Under the pieces are notes generated by a model. It worked only from the letters and a program-made list of their open reading frames with translations, made no database searches and was not told where the DNA came from. Below are positions 48,437 through 60,800 of a stretch of DNA of 64,000 nucleotides, one piece after another. Each line of letters opens with the position of its first letter. Position 1 is the first letter of the stretch. This DNA is from Stomorhina lunata (lineage: Eukaryota; Arthropoda; Insecta; Diptera; Rhiniidae), in NCBI GenBank assembly GCA_933228675.1, contig OW121743.1:55244903-55308902 (forward strand). The letters run 5' to 3'. A program made the position numbers and the translations under genes.

Positions 48437-48999
48437 TATAATCATGTCATATGATTAAGGAAACAAAAACTTTTCGTGATTATATAAGATTAAATTTTGC
48501 TTAAACTTATTAAATATTGGTTATCTTAACTATAATTTCGTTCGAGTTAATCAAATATTGAATTTTTTTTCCAACAAACCATTAATATTTTCCCGGTGTA
48601 TTGTAAATTATTTAAAAACTTCTTTCACATGCTTCTCATACTGAATATGGGGAGGACGCTGTTGGATTTCACGGCATGATTTTCATAAGCCACACAGACC
48701 AATGTTAAACTTAATTTAAATGATATTTAATGGAGCAACAAACAATGACTTTCGGCCAAAAACTACTTCAATATAACAGCAACAACAATACACACCAGCG
48801 GCCAACCAACCGAAATGAAAACGGATCTGTGGCATATTTTTCCCATCAATACAATAAAATGACTAAAGGTATTTTGGAACAACAAAAAATATATATATAC
48901 TCGTATGTATAAAACATCGTTAATGTGTAAAAACATATTGACAGAGTGAAAATATACATGACTTTAAGAAATGTTTAACATGTTTTGATATGCGTACTA
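48437..48999. other. No gene seen
   Basis: A 60-codon frame at 48730-48912 is Asn/Gln-rich and unsupported; otherwise A/T-rich. Confidence 0.5.
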
Positions 49000-51128
49000 G
49001 GGTGGCTCGATTTTTTCGTGAACAGGCGTATTGTAAAATACGCCTTATTCTCAGAAAACTTCCCACTGAAAATATTCACATCTTACACATTAAATAAAGT
49101 TTTGGAAAAATATAATAGTTTTGGACATAATTCGATATCTTGAAAACTAAAGAAGGTGTCGTTTGGCAACATTCTGAAAGCCAATTTCTTCTTATATTAA
49201 TGTTTCGAATTTAAACTTTATCTAAGTAATTAGAAGTTATGAGTTTCAAACTACCATTTTCAATTGTAATTGAGAAATTTTCAAACTGATTTGAGAAATT
49301 TTCAATTGAAATTGAGAATTTTCAATTGAAATTGAGAAATATTCAATTGGAATTGAGAATTTTCAATTGAAATTGAGAAACTTTCAATTGAAATTGAGAC
49401 TTTTCAGTTGAAATTAAGAAATATTCAATTGAAATTGAGAATTTTCAGTTGGATATAAAAAATGTTCAATTGTAATTGAGAACTTTTCAATTGAAAATGA
49501 GAATTTTTAAATTGAAATTGAGAAAATGCCAATTGGAAATGAGAAATATTCAATTGAAATTGAGAATTTTTAAATTTTAATTGAGAGTTTTTCAATTGAA
49601 ATTGAGAAAAGCCAATTGAAAATGAGGTTGATTTTTTAATTGATATTGAGAAATTTTCAATTGAAAATGAGAAATTTTCAATTTAAAATGAGAAATTTTC
49701 TATTGAAAATGAGAAATTTTCAATTGAAATTGAGAAATTTAGAATTAAAATTGAGAAAACCTAAATTGTCATCTGATTTGGGGTTTTCTCAACTTCAATT
49801 GAAAAATTCTTAATTTAAATTTCAAATTTCTCAATTTACATTGAAAATTTCTCAATTTCAATTGAAAATTTCTCATTTTCAATTGAAAACTTCTCAATTT
49901 CAATTAAAAAATTCAACCTCATTTTCAATTGTGCTTTTCTCAATTTCAATAGAAAAATTCTCAATTTAAATTTAAAAATTCTCAATTTTAATTGAAAATT
50001 TCTCATTTTTATTTGAAAATTCTCAATTTCAATTGAAAATTTCTCAATTTCAAATGAAAATTCTCAATTTCAATTGAAAATTTCTCATTTTCAATTGAAA
50101 ACTTCTCAATTTCAATTAAAAAATTCAACCTCATTTTCAATTGTGCTTTTCTCAATTTCAATTGTGCTTTTCTCAATTTAAATTTAAAAATTCTCAATTT
50201 CAATTGAAAATTTCTCAATTTCAATTGGTCTTTTCTCAATTTCAATTCAAAAATTCTCAATTTCAGTTGAAAATTTCTCAATTTCAATTGAATGTTTCTC
50301 ATTTCCAATTAAGGTTTTCTCAATTTTAATTGAAAATTTCTCATTTTTAATTGAAAGTTCTCAATTTTAATTGAAAATTTCTCAATTTCAAATGAAAATT
50401 CTCAATTTCAATTGAAAATTTCTCATTTTCAATTGAAAATTCTCAATTTCAATTGAAAATTTCTCAATTTCAATTGAATATTCTCAATTTCAATTGAATA
50501 TTTCTCAATTTCAATTGAAAATTCTCAATTTCAATTGAAAATTTCTCAATTTCAATTGAATATTCTCAATTTCAATTGAATATTTCTCAATTTCAATTGA
50601 AAATGGTGTTAACAATTTGTCAAACACACAATTGTGTCAAAGTTATGCGAAACAAATGTTCAACATTAAATATCTTGAAACATTGAAGAGATAATAACAA
50701 TTTTAAAATAAATTTTTATAGATATTTGAATGCTCTTTCCAAATGTATAATCAAATATACGTTTAGAGCATAGATAGAAATCTTAAGAATGAAATTTCTT
50801 TGAGATATTAAACTTTAGTTTCAAGTTCGGGAGCCCAGTAGCATTCTACTAAGCCTTATTTTGTGGAAACTCAGCGGCTTTTCCACCTGAAGTTTTATTA
50901 AGATAATTTCATTTGTTTTCAAGATATCGAATTATATCCAAAACTATATTTTTCCAAATTTCTATTCAATGTGTAGGAAGTAAATATTTTCAGGACTCGC
51001 AGCGCTAGCTAGGTTATCATTTTAGACACCTGGTTTCATAGGGAAACTTTCTAAGAATCAGGTGCAGATTTCGATTTTGCTCTAAGTTTGTTGGTTTTTT
51101 TTGGCTCCCATATAAATTGACCCACTCT
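49000..51128. mobile_element. Large palindromic element enclosing a 21-bp inverted array
   Basis: Weakly matching inverted ends (GGGTGGCTCGATTTTTT at 49000; complement of ATAAATTGACCCACTC near 51112-51127) and well-matched inverted inner flanks, 49064-49148 versus 50915-50993 (GATATCTTGAAAAC / GTTTTCAAGATATC). Between these lies the 21-bp array element. An AGGCGTATT/AATACGCCT hairpin is at 49024-49045. Probably a MITE-like host into which the array element inserted. Confidence 0.6.
49254..50608. mobile_element. 21-bp array fold-back element, copy 1 (1355 bp)
   Basis: Left half (to about 49780) is tandem AATTGAAATTGAGAAATTTTC-type units of 20-21 bp; the right half (from about 49795) is the same units inverted. 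The centre is ACCTAAATTG...TTGGGGTTTT. Ends are CCATTTTCAATTG and CAATTGAAAATGGTG. Copy 2 at 51949 shares ends and centre, showing a defined mobile unit. Non-coding; repetitive frames (LKLRNFQ) are artefacts. Confidence 0.85.
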
Positions 51129-51133
51129 AATGC

Positions 51134-51180
51134 TTCTTCTTCTTCTTCTGTTATTGACTCCCAAGGGAGCATAGGGCCTA
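51134..51180 (-). mobile_element. Ultra-short retroposed insert D (47 bp)
   Basis: On the minus strand it starts TAGGCCCTATGCTCCC, then TTGGGAGTCAATAAC and a (AGA)n tail. Flanked by AATGC at 51129-51133 and 51181-51185, a shorter duplication than in the other copies. Inserted exactly at the edge of the palindromic element. Confidence 0.75.
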
Positions 51181-51185
51181 AATGC

Positions 51186-51948
51186 GTACAGTTGAAGAAA
51201 TTAAGCGATTTTTTGGTGAGGGGACTAAAAGAGTACAATATAGTTCAGTTCAGACCATAATAAAGTGCAGACTATAATATAGTAGAGGCTATAATATAGT
51301 AGAGACTATAACATTTTCCAGAATATAATATAGTCTTTACTATTCTAATAAAATAGTAAGGTTAAAATTTTTTCACAATTTAGAAATTGTCAAAAAATGC
51401 AACAACAATAAATTTACATAATCTTTGAATATTACTTTGCAATTTTTCACAAAAATCTCTAAAACTAAACAAGGTATTATTACCAGTTTTGGAAACAGTA
51501 TAGATAAACATTAGGGTGACAGGAAATTTTTTTTCTTTGATTTCAAATGTTTTTCTACGGAATATTGTGATACTAGGTCTAAAATTTTAGATATACAAAT
51601 TTGAGCCAAATCGAACAAGGTTCTATGGGCGCGCATCGAGTCCAAAGTTCAAGAGCCCATTTGTATGGGGAAAAATGGGTTATTTTTTTTGTTTTTGCGA
51701 AATTTAGACCAAAAATGAATAATTTTTACAAGAAAAAATAATATAATACTAAAGAAAACTAACACAGCTTTATTTCAAATCATGAAAAACGAAAATCCAT
51801 GAGTTAGTTTGAAAGTTATAGCTGTTTTCCCCCGGAAATTCATGTCCTTGAAAACGCGCCTAAGGATATGCACCAAAAATTGTATGTTGTAAATAAAGAA
51901 ATTTTAAAGTTAGACATGATTTATTTATCATTTAATGGCTTGTTACTA
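51186..51948. other. No gene seen
   Basis: Contains short repeats (AGACTATAATATAGTAGAGGC type, 51253-51335) and unassigned A/T-rich DNA. Confidence 0.5.
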
Positions 51949-53046
51949 CACCATTTTCAATTATAATTGAGAAATTTTCAAATTGAATTGAGAAATTTTC
52001 AATTGAAATTGGGAATTTTCAATTGAAATTGAGAAATATTCAATTGGAATTGAGAATTTACAATTGAAATTGAGAAATTTCCAATTGAAATTGAGACTTT
52101 TCTATTGAAATTGAGAAATATTCAATTGAAATTGAGAATTTTCAGTTGAAAATGAGAAATTTTTAATTGAAATTTAGAAATTTTCAGTTGAAATTGAGAA
52201 TTTTTGAATTGAAAATGAGAATTTGTAAATTGAAATTGAGAAAATCCCAATTGGAAATGAGAAATATTCAATTGAAATTGAGAATTTTTAAATTTAATTT
52301 GAGAATTTTTCAATTGAAATTGAGAAAAGCCCAATTGAAAATGAGGTTGATTTTTTTAATTGAAATTGAGAAATTTTCAATTGAAATTGAGAAATTTTCA
52401 ATTGAAATTGAGAAATTTTCAATTGAAATTGAGAAATTTTCAATTGAAATTGAGAATTTTAGAATTGAAATTGAGAAAACCTAAATTGAAAATGAGGATG
52501 AAATTTCACTTGGGGTTTTCCCAATTTCAATTGAAAAATTCTCAATTTAAATTGAAAATTTCTCAATTTCAATTGAAAATTTCTCAATTTCAATTGAAAA
52601 TTTCTCAATTTCAATTACAAATTTCAACCTCATTTTCCATTGTGCTTTTCTCAATTTCAATTGAAAAATTCTCAATTTAAATTGAAAATTTCTCAATTTA
52701 AATTGAAAATTTCTCAATTTAAATTGAAAATTTCTCAATTTCAATTAAAAATTTCTCAATTTCAATTGAAAATTTCTCAATTTCAATTGAAAATTTCTCA
52801 ATTTCAACTGAATGTTTCTCATTTCCAATTAGTGTTTTCTCAATTTTAATTGAAAATTTCTCATTTTTAATTGAAAATTCTCAATATCAATTGAAAATTT
52901 CTCAATTTCAAATGAAAATTCTCAATTTCAATTGAAAATTTCTCATTTTCAATTGAAAATTCTCAATTTCAATTGAAAATTTCTCAATTTCAATTGAATA
53001 TTCTCAATTACAATTGAATATTTCTCAATTTCAATTGAAAATGGTG
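51949..53046. mobile_element. 21-bp array fold-back element, copy 2 (1098 bp)
   Basis: CACCATTTTCAATT at the left and AATTGAAAATGGTG at the right, flanked by TA (51947-51948 and 53047-53048). Units of about 21 bp run in one direction to about 52495, then inverted; the centre AACCTAAATTG...TTGGGGTTTT matches copy 1. TA flanks and inverted ends suggest a Tc1/mariner-mobilised fold-back MITE, by inference. Confidence 0.88.
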
Positions 53047-53439
53047 TAGTAAATAGTTCATTTTTGTTTAAATATGATCAAATTTACTTAGTTTATTTCA
53101 TGTTGGAAAATGGTACATTTTTCTCAGGTCGGTTTCAAAAATCATTTTTTAATTTTTTGAAAATTTTGTTCAACAAATATTACAAATTTAGAATTTGCTT
53201 TCCAGTGTGTTAAAACAGACAAATGGGAGAATAAAACCCCAAAAAAAAAATTAGGTGTATATCTTGAACCGTTTCGCCGTACCTGCGATTTCACATTGGA
53301 GAATTTCGCGAAAATGTAAATTTGTGGGCCAAATTCGAATAAATGCTCGGTAAATTTTACTTGTATTCAATTTTAACAAAAAAGATAATTAATATTATTG
53401 CTTCATTTATGGAAAACCTATGCTAAAGGAGTTTTTAAT
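53047..53439. other. No gene seen
   Basis: A/T-rich, unassigned. Confidence 0.5.
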
Positions 53440-53670
53440 AGTGGGAGAGAGCATACTGTTTTACACTTTTTCAGAAACAACTAATGGTTACGATTATCCA
53501 ATAAGGGAAAGTTAAGGCACACGCTCGTGCTAGTGAAATGTATGTTTGTTTGTGCGTTTATGTGATTTTCATTGTTCTTTATCCACTTTAACTTCACTTT
53601 TGACAAAAAACAAATGTATGGAGTGCAATATCTTTATACTATTGCAGTTACAAATTTCACTCGGAACACT
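53440..53670 (-). repeat. Family C interspersed repeat, copy 2
   Basis: On the minus strand it starts AGTGTTCCGAGTGAAATTTG and runs through GGATAAAGAACAATG, AACGCACAAACAAAC, GCGTGTGCCTTAAC and TATTGGATAATC, matching 5960-6310. It shows the probable 5' boundary of the family. Confidence 0.7.
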
Positions 53671-54740
53671 CTTTAATCTCACAGTCCGCCCTTGAATTTG
53701 TATTGTTTTAATACTTTAATGTTTAGCATACAAGTGTAAAAATATTTGAGCAAACAATCAGCCAAATTTCAACAATTTAAACAAGTTGTTTGATATCGGA
53801 GCTGGGAAAAAATAGTTGAATAGTTTAGGAGGAAAGAAAAAAGGTTTAAACAAAAGACCAGGGAATACGAACACTACAGAGAGACTGACAAACAAACAGC
53901 CATAAAAAATCGAACAGCATGAAGAAGCGACAGAGTCAACCTTTTTTTTGAGTAACACTTTAAAATGAAGATGGTAAGAATGTGAAAGACAAATCGGCGA
54001 TAAAAGGGTCAGGTCGAATAAGTGAAACGCTATAGTGGTCTGTTTTGATTTAAAAGTTTATAGACGAGATTAAAGATAAATATTACAGAGCCCGACAAAA
54101 TTAATACTTTTTTTGAAGCCTTAGTTTTGGGTTTCAATGCCTCTAATTCACTTTTTTTGTATCAGCTCTAGTTTTCGAGATATTATTTGTTTTAGAAAAC
54201 TACATGGTTACGCGATTTATAGTAAGCTAACTAATTAACTATTCATTCTATTCAGTAAAAATGAAACCCGAAATTTGCCTACAATATTATCTTTATATTG
54301 CATTAACACTATTTTGAGTAGTTTAGGAGATATCGCACAACTTTGGATGGATAATTTTGTGAAACATTTTTTTATTTTTAAAAAATTTATCGGTGCCATT
54401 TTTGCAAAAAAGGGTTCATTTTCTCATGCTCATACCTCGCAAAGCGTTCAAAGTTTTGATTCATTCTTTCACACAAGGTTGAAGCTCTTGACATAAGGAA
54501 CAAAAATTGTTAACTTACAAAATTAGAAAAACTTCATCTTTAGGATCAAAATCGCAAAAAACTATAAAAAATGATTTTTTAACCTTTCTTCCCATGTACA
54601 GGTCCATTGGTAGCAAACAGTTCAAAATTCAAGAAAACAATCAACAACAAAAATGTACCGAAGATCTCAGTAAACAATTTACTAGAACATACTAATATCT
54701 TATAAATGATTCTTAACATTGTTAAAGTAACGATTAGGTA
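53671..54740. other. No supported gene
   Basis: Open frames of 60-85 codons overlap on both strands (for example 54275-54496 and 54579-54836) without motifs. Confidence 0.45.
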
Positions 54741-54840
54741 GCCGCAGTATAGCAGGTTAGTCATCTGCCAAGCATACCAGAGGTCCCAAGTTTCGGGGCT
54801 CGAACTTGGGACCCACTTGAAAAAATAAATTTTCAAAAAA
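54741..54840 (+). repeat. SINE fragment with inverted box-B duplication
   Basis: GCCGCAGTATAGCAGGTTAG to GAGGTCCCAAGTT matches the head of the SINE at 15612. The box-B part is then replaced by an inverted copy (TCGGGGCTCGAACTTGGGACC), before rejoining ACCCACTTGAAAAAATAAA. The 3' body is missing: after AAATTTTCAAAAA the sequence passes straight into satellite S5. Confidence 0.82.
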
Positions 54841-57170
54841 TTTTTTTATCAAAAATTTTCCTATAGAAAATTATTTTATCAAAAAATTTTCTATAGAAAA
54901 TCTTTTTATCAAAAATTTTTCTATAGAAAATTTTTTTATCAAAAATTTTTCTGTTGAAAATTTGTTCTAAAAAATTTTTGTATAGAAAATTTTTTTATCA
55001 AAAATTTTTGTATAGAAAATTTTTTTATGAAAAATTTTTCTATAGAAAATTTTTTTATCAAAAATTTTTCTATCGAAAATTTTCTATAAAAAATTTTTGA
55101 GAAAAAAAAAAAATTTTCGATAGAGAAATTTTTGATAAAAAAATTTTCTATAGAAAAATTTTTGATAAAAAAATTTTCTATAGAAAAATTTTTGATAAAA
55201 AAATTTTCTATAGGAAAATTTTTGACAAAAAAATTATAAAAAATAAATTTCGATAGAAAAATGTTTGACAAAAAAATTTTCTATAGAAAATTTTTTGAAA
55301 AAAAATTTTCTATAGGAAAATTTTTGATAAAAAAATTTTCTATAGAAAAATTTTTGATAAAAAATTTTCTATAGAAAAATTTTTGACAAAAAAATTATAA
55401 AAAAAAAATTTCTATAAAAAAATGTTTGATGAAAAAATTTTCTACAGAAAAATTTTTGATGAAAAAATTTTCTATAGAAAAATTTTTGATGAAAAATTTT
55501 CTATAGAAAAATTTTTGATGAAAAAATTTTCTATAGAAAAATTTTTGATTAGATCTATTTAAAAATTTTGTTTACAAAAATTTTTGATAAAAAAACTTTG
55601 TATAGAAAAATTTTTGATAAAAAAATTTTGTATAGAAAAATTTTTAATAAAAAAAATTTTTAATAAAAAAAATTTTCTATCGAAAAATTTTTGATAAAAA
55701 AATTTTCTATAGAAAAATTTTTGATAAAATAATTTTCTATAGAAAAATTTTTGATGAAAAAATTGTCTATAGAAAAATTTTTGATGAAAAAATTTTCTAT
55801 AGAAAAATTTTTGATGAAAAAATTTTCTATAGAAACATTTTTGACAAAAAAAATTTCTATAGAAAAGTTTTTCAAAAAAAGTTTTCTATAGAAAAATTTT
55901 TGATAAAAAAATTTTTTATAGAAAAATTTTTGATAAACAAATTTTCTATAGAAAATTTTTGAAAAAAAAGTTTTTTATAGAAAAATTTTTGACAAAAAAA
56001 TTTTCTATAGAAAAATTTTTGATAAAAAAATTTTCTATGGAACAATTTTTGATAAAAAAATGTGTATAGAAAATTTTTTGTTAAAAAAATTTTCTATAGA
56101 AAAATTTTGGATAAAAAAGTTTTCTATAGAAAAATTTTTGATAAAAAAATTTTCTATAGAATAATTTTTGATAAAAAATTTTGTATAAAAAAATTTTTGA
56201 TAAAAAAATTTTCTATAGAATAATTTTTGATAAAAAATTTTGTATATAAAAATTTTTGATAAAAAAATTTTGTATAGAAAAATTTTTGATAAAGAAATTT
56301 TCTATAGAAAAATGTTTGATAAAAATAGAAAAATGTTCGATAAGAAAATTTTTTATTGAAACATTTTTGATAAAAAAATTTTCTGTAAAAAAATTTTTGA
56401 TAAAAAACATTTTGATAAAAAAATTTTTTATAGAAAAATTTTTGATAAAGAAATTTTCTATAGAAAAATTTTTGAGAACAAAATTTTCTATAGAAAAATT
56501 TTTGATAAAAAAATTTTCTATAGTAAAATTTTTGATAAAAAAATTTTTTATGGAACAATTTTTGATAAAAAATTTTATATAGAAAAATTTTTGATGAAAA
56601 AATTTTCTATAGAAAAATTTTTGATAAAAAAATTTTCTATAGAAAAATTTTTGATAAAAAAATTTTCTATAGAAAAATTTTTGATAAAAAAAATAGAAAA
56701 ATTTTTGATAAAAAAATTTTGTATAGAAAAATTTTTAATTAAAAAATTTCCTATAGAAAATTTTTTGATAAAAAAATTTTCTATAGAAAAATTTTTAATA
56801 AAAAAATTTTCTATAGAAAAATTTTTGATAAAAAAATTTTCTATAGAAAATTTTTTGATAAAAAAATTTTCTATAGAAAATTTTTTGATAAAAAAATTTT
56901 CTATAGAAACATTTTTGATAAAAAAAATAGAAAAATTTTTGATAAAAAATTTTGTATAGAAAAATTTTTAATAAAAAAATTTTCTATAGAAAAATTTTTG
57001 ATAAAAAAATTTTCTATAGAAAAATTTTTGATAAAAAAATTTTATATAGAAAAATTTTTGATAAAAAAATTTTCTACAGAAAAATTTTTGATGAAAAAAT
57101 TTTCTGAAGAAAAATTTTTGATAAAAAAATTTTCTATAGAAAAATTTTTGACAAAAAAAAAAATGAATAA
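54841..57170. repeat. 30-bp satellite S5 with orientation switch
   Basis: About 77 units of 30 bp: AAAATTTTCTATAGAAAA plus ATTTTTGATAAA. From 54841 to about 55085 units are in the opposite orientation (TTTTTTATCAAAAATTTTTC), switching near 55090-55120. Repetitive frames (FLIKKFSIEK) are artefacts of a period divisible by three. The right end merges into a family C copy. Confidence 0.95.
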
Positions 57171-57390
57171 AAAACAATGAAAAAGACATAAAAGCACAAA
57201 CAAACATACATTTCATGAGCACATGTATGTGCCTTAGCTTTCTCTTATTGAATAATCGTTTTTATAAGTTGTTTCCGAATTAGAGTGAAAGCGGTATACT
57301 CTCTTTTTAATGGGACTTTTAAAAACGACCATACGGTTAATCTATGTATGGAAGTGCAACATTTTTATATTATAGAGTTTTTGATAAGGG
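57171..57390 (+). repeat. Family C interspersed repeat, copy 3
   Basis: Starts where S5 ends, at AACAATGAAAAAGACATAAA, and contains ATGTGCCTTAGCTTTC, GTTGTTTCCGAATTAGAG, AAGCGGTATACTC and AACGACCATACGG. Supplies the empty site for insert A. Confidence 0.75.
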
Positions 57391-58370
57391 TCTTCTGATT
57401 CTTCTTTAAAGTAGGGTACACCAAAGTAAAAATATCCCATAAGTACCTAAAATTGTTTGTGGCATGTTCCTGGTCTTTTGTTGTTGGATTTCTTGTTAGA
57501 TGATCATGTTTCACTTAAGGGGATTTGGTTGTAGCTTCATATAGAGGTTTTTTGTAATTGATGTTTGTGGTTGTTGTTGTTGGTCTAAATAAAGAGGTGT
57601 GTAAAAACAAAGTAAAAATTGGTAGTAAATTCATGTTAAACGGCTTAAAAACGATTGATCTTTTTGTGTGTGTGTTTTTTTTTATTGAAATTGGTTCTTG
57701 TTTTTTTCACCTTCCGTAGCTGGTTTCAGCTACATCTTGGGTGGAGTGACTGACTGTAGTGTCGAAGAAGAAGAAGAAGTCTTAACCAACAACCGGCTGT
57801 TTGTATTGATACAACAAAAATTAGCCGCCTGTTTAAGTTTTTGTGTGTGATATTTTTTTTCGAAATTTTTTTTTTTTCAGATTTTCACAATATCTTTGTA
57901 AAAGAAGGGTTATCATGGCTGGTGGCATTTTTTCTTTCAGCCATGGCAATTGAATATTTGTTTTCTTTTTTTATATTTATTTTTTCATTCTTAATGTTGT
58001 ATAATCATTTAAGTTATTTATCAATAAAGTCAAAAGTGAAACAAGAGCCACACACACACAATTCGACAGATAGTCAGTCGTTGGGACGGACAGCAGATAT
58101 TTTTCATATAAATAAGTAAATATTTATTGATGGAATTCTCATGCCCCGTAAAATTACTTGTTTTATTAAAAACTGTTTTTTTGTTCAGGCTTGAAGTTGT
58201 TGCTGCTGGTTTGTAAGGCTTGAAACGTTAGCAATTCGATACCATGAAAAGTGCACAGTGGGGTGGAAAAATAAAGAAATCCGATAACTTTCTAACCATA
58301 AAATGTCATTATGGAGTTATCCACCATTTGCCACCTAAATACTTCATTTTATTCCCAAAAATAAAAAGAA
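57391..58370. other. No supported gene
   Basis: A 92-codon frame (57841-58119) has a hydrophobic first half and a polar tail, but starts in T-rich DNA and has no recognisable family; left uncalled. GAAGAAGAAG tract at 57764-57778. Confidence 0.45.
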
Positions 58371-59120
58371 AATAAGTAAGAAAAGCTATAGTCGGTCAAG
58401 CCCGACCATACGATACCCTTCATCACTAAGGTCAAAGGTGTTATTTTTCCTCTATAAACACAAATATTTGCTAAATTTTGCCATCATACAAATATTTTCT
58501 CAAAACTTATATATTTAAGCTGTTTCCGTCATTTGGACTTATATGAGACCGATTATATCGAAATTTTTCAAATTGATTACAGTTGTTACAAAAATTATGT
58601 GTGAAAAAAATTCCCATTATCTTCAGATTTACCAGAGTTTTTGTTATTTTTGTCTCATTTAGTGCGTTTTAAAACAAAAGTTTGTATGGGAGCTATGGTC
58701 AAATATGGACCGATTTTAACGAAACTTGGTAAAATAATTTACGTTTATATAAGCAGTATTTGATTTAAATTTCATGAAAAAATATTGATATTTGTGGCCA
58801 ATATAACAATTCCGGGAAGTGAGACCTATTGGAGGTACCATAAATAATGGACCGATTTTGGGGAGTTTCAATAGCCATGGTCCTATTATCAAAAAAATGA
58901 TCTGTGCCAAATTTAATCAAATTATCTTTAGAATTGCGACCTGCAGTTTGATTACAAGGTTTACATGGGTGTCCAGTCAGCCAGCCAGACGGACGGACTC
59001 AGAAAGTGATACTAAGCCTATTGGTATACTAAAAGGTGGGTCTATGACAAATATTTCCTTGCGTTACATACATCAGCACAAACTTATAATACCCTTTCCA
59101 CATATGGTGGTGAAGGGTAT
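58371..59120 (+). repeat. Family A repeat, copy 4
   Basis: Starts AATAAGTAAGAAAAGC with the TATAGTCGG hairpin and ends GGTGGTGAAGGGTAT. A next copy starts at the following base. Same internal order as the second unit of 4093-5412. Confidence 0.85.
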
Positions 59121-59406
59121 AACAAGTAAGAAAAGCTATAGTTGGTCAAGCCCGACTATATCATACCTTTCACTACTAAGGTCAAATATGGACCAACAAT
59201 TAAACAAGTTTTCCTTAAGTCTTAGAGACATACATACATATACTATGTGCTATTTTTTTTTTTTTTCAAAATTTCGAAATTTATATTATTTCCAGCTAAG
59301 GGCCTTATATGGGAGTTAGGGCCAATTGTGGACCGATTGTTACCAAATGTTGGTTATTGGTTCACATTTATCTTATATTCTTAAACGAGCAATAATTGTA
59401 TGTATT

Positions 59407-59418
<12 letters not shown>

Positions 59419-59474
<56 letters not shown>
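59419..59474. repeat. TA microsatellite
   Basis: Long TA dinucleotide run inside family A copy 5. Confidence 0.96.
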
Positions 59475-59475
<1 letters not shown>

Positions 59476-60126
59476 AGAATGACTATCTCGAAAACGCCTC
59501 TAACGATTTTGATAAAAAATTTGGACAGTGTTTATCTTTTTTGATGTATAGGTCGAAGAAGAAGGAACTTTTGGAACCTTTGCCTCTAAGAGGGTAAAAG
59601 AGGGTAAAAAGGGGGAAAAATCGAAAACGCTATATCTCCTTAAGTAATAGGTATAGAAACAAAATTTAAATTACGTTTTAAACGGCTATGAAAATAAACG
59701 GACAGGTGTTTGGTACTTTTTGGAACTATGTCCGATAAGGGGTAAAAAAGGGTGAAAATAGTTTTTTTTGTACCTTTTTAACCCACTCTTATATTTTAAA
59801 CTAAGGAATATACAAAGAAACTTTGTTCTGCAATCAATAGATGTGAAAGAAATATAGAACACGTATTTGGTACTTTTTTGATTTTGTGGCCAAAATGTGT
59901 AAAAAGGGGATAAACTGATAATTTAACATCTACAAAAGTAATATGAATAGGAAAATTATGTTAACTGCTTTCTAATAAAATGTACCGAATTCAATTGGTA
60001 CCAAAGAAGTACCAATTATGCATATGGAACTTTTTTAAATTAGGGGATAAAAAGGGGAAAAAATTAGTAATGTTATAACCTTAAAACAAATGAATGTTTG
60101 TCTGTATGTATGTTCTTTATATAATA
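59475..60126. other. Unassigned DNA inside family A copy 5
   Basis: Contains loosely repeated motifs (ATAGGTATAGAAA, GGTACTTTTTGGAAC, AAAAAGGGG) but no gene. Confidence 0.45.
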
Positions 60127-60800
60127 GTAAACTGTGAATTTTATCATGTTATGCTCTTTAGCAAAGATGTTGCGGATAAGCCGGCGGAGGTTTTTAAGTT
60201 GGTGAACCGAACTTCCGACAGGTGTCGCCACTGAAAATTACTAAAAATTAATTAAATCGTTGAGGCCCTATGCTCCACTGGGAGTCGAGGATAACAGAAG
60301 AAGAAGAAGAATTAAATCGTAAACTGTACATTTGATCATACTATGATCTTTTGCAAAGTTGTAGCGCATGAGCCGGCGAATGCTTTTTAATTGGTATGAA
60401 TAGTTTCCGACAGATGGCGCTACTGAAAATTACTCAAAGTCAATTTAATCGTAAGTTATACATGTAATCATGCTATAATCTTTAGCAATGTTGTAGCACA
60501 TGAGCCGACGAAGGTTTCTTAGTTGGTATGAAGAAATTTCGACAGGTGGCGCCACTGAAATTTACTTAAAGTCAATTTAATCGTAAACTGTACATTTAAT
60601 CATGCTATAATTTTTAGCAAAGTTATTGCGGATAATCCGACGAAGGTTTATAAATTGGAACGGCCAAAGTCCGACAGGTGGCGCTACTGAAAATTACTCA
60701 AAATGACTTAAATCGTAAACTGTACATTTGATCAGACTATAAGTGAATTAAATCATAAACTGTGCATTTGATCATGTTATGATCATAAGCTGAATATTAT
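60127..60800. repeat. 131-bp tandem repeat, ~4.5 units
   Basis: Units share AATCGTAAACTGTACATTT, ATCATGCTATAATCTTTAG, CAAAGTTGTAGC, GAGCCGGCGAAGG, TCCGACAGGTGGCGC and ACTGAAAATTACTC. TTAATCGT starts near 60445, 60576 and 60708, giving a period of about 131. The first unit is separated from the second by retroposed insert E; the last is truncated. Confidence 0.88.
60261..60309 (+). mobile_element. Ultra-short retroposed insert E (49 bp)
   Basis: Starts TGAGGCCCTATGCTCCACTG, then GGAGTCGAGGATAAC and (AGA)n. Flanked by identical AATTAAATCGT at 60250-60260 and 60310-60320. Other units of the 131-bp array show the uninterrupted site (TTTAATCGTAAACTG). Confidence 0.93.

Noticed and set aside
50009..52849. 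LKLRNFQ/FQLKISQ frames
   Set aside because: Artefact of 21-bp units; present in both orientations.
54939..57222. IEKFLIKKFS-type frames on both strands
   Set aside because: Artefact of the 30-bp satellite period.
57841..58119. 92-codon frame with a hydrophobic start
   Set aside because: T-rich composition alone explains the hydrophobic residues; no family or flanking gene signals.
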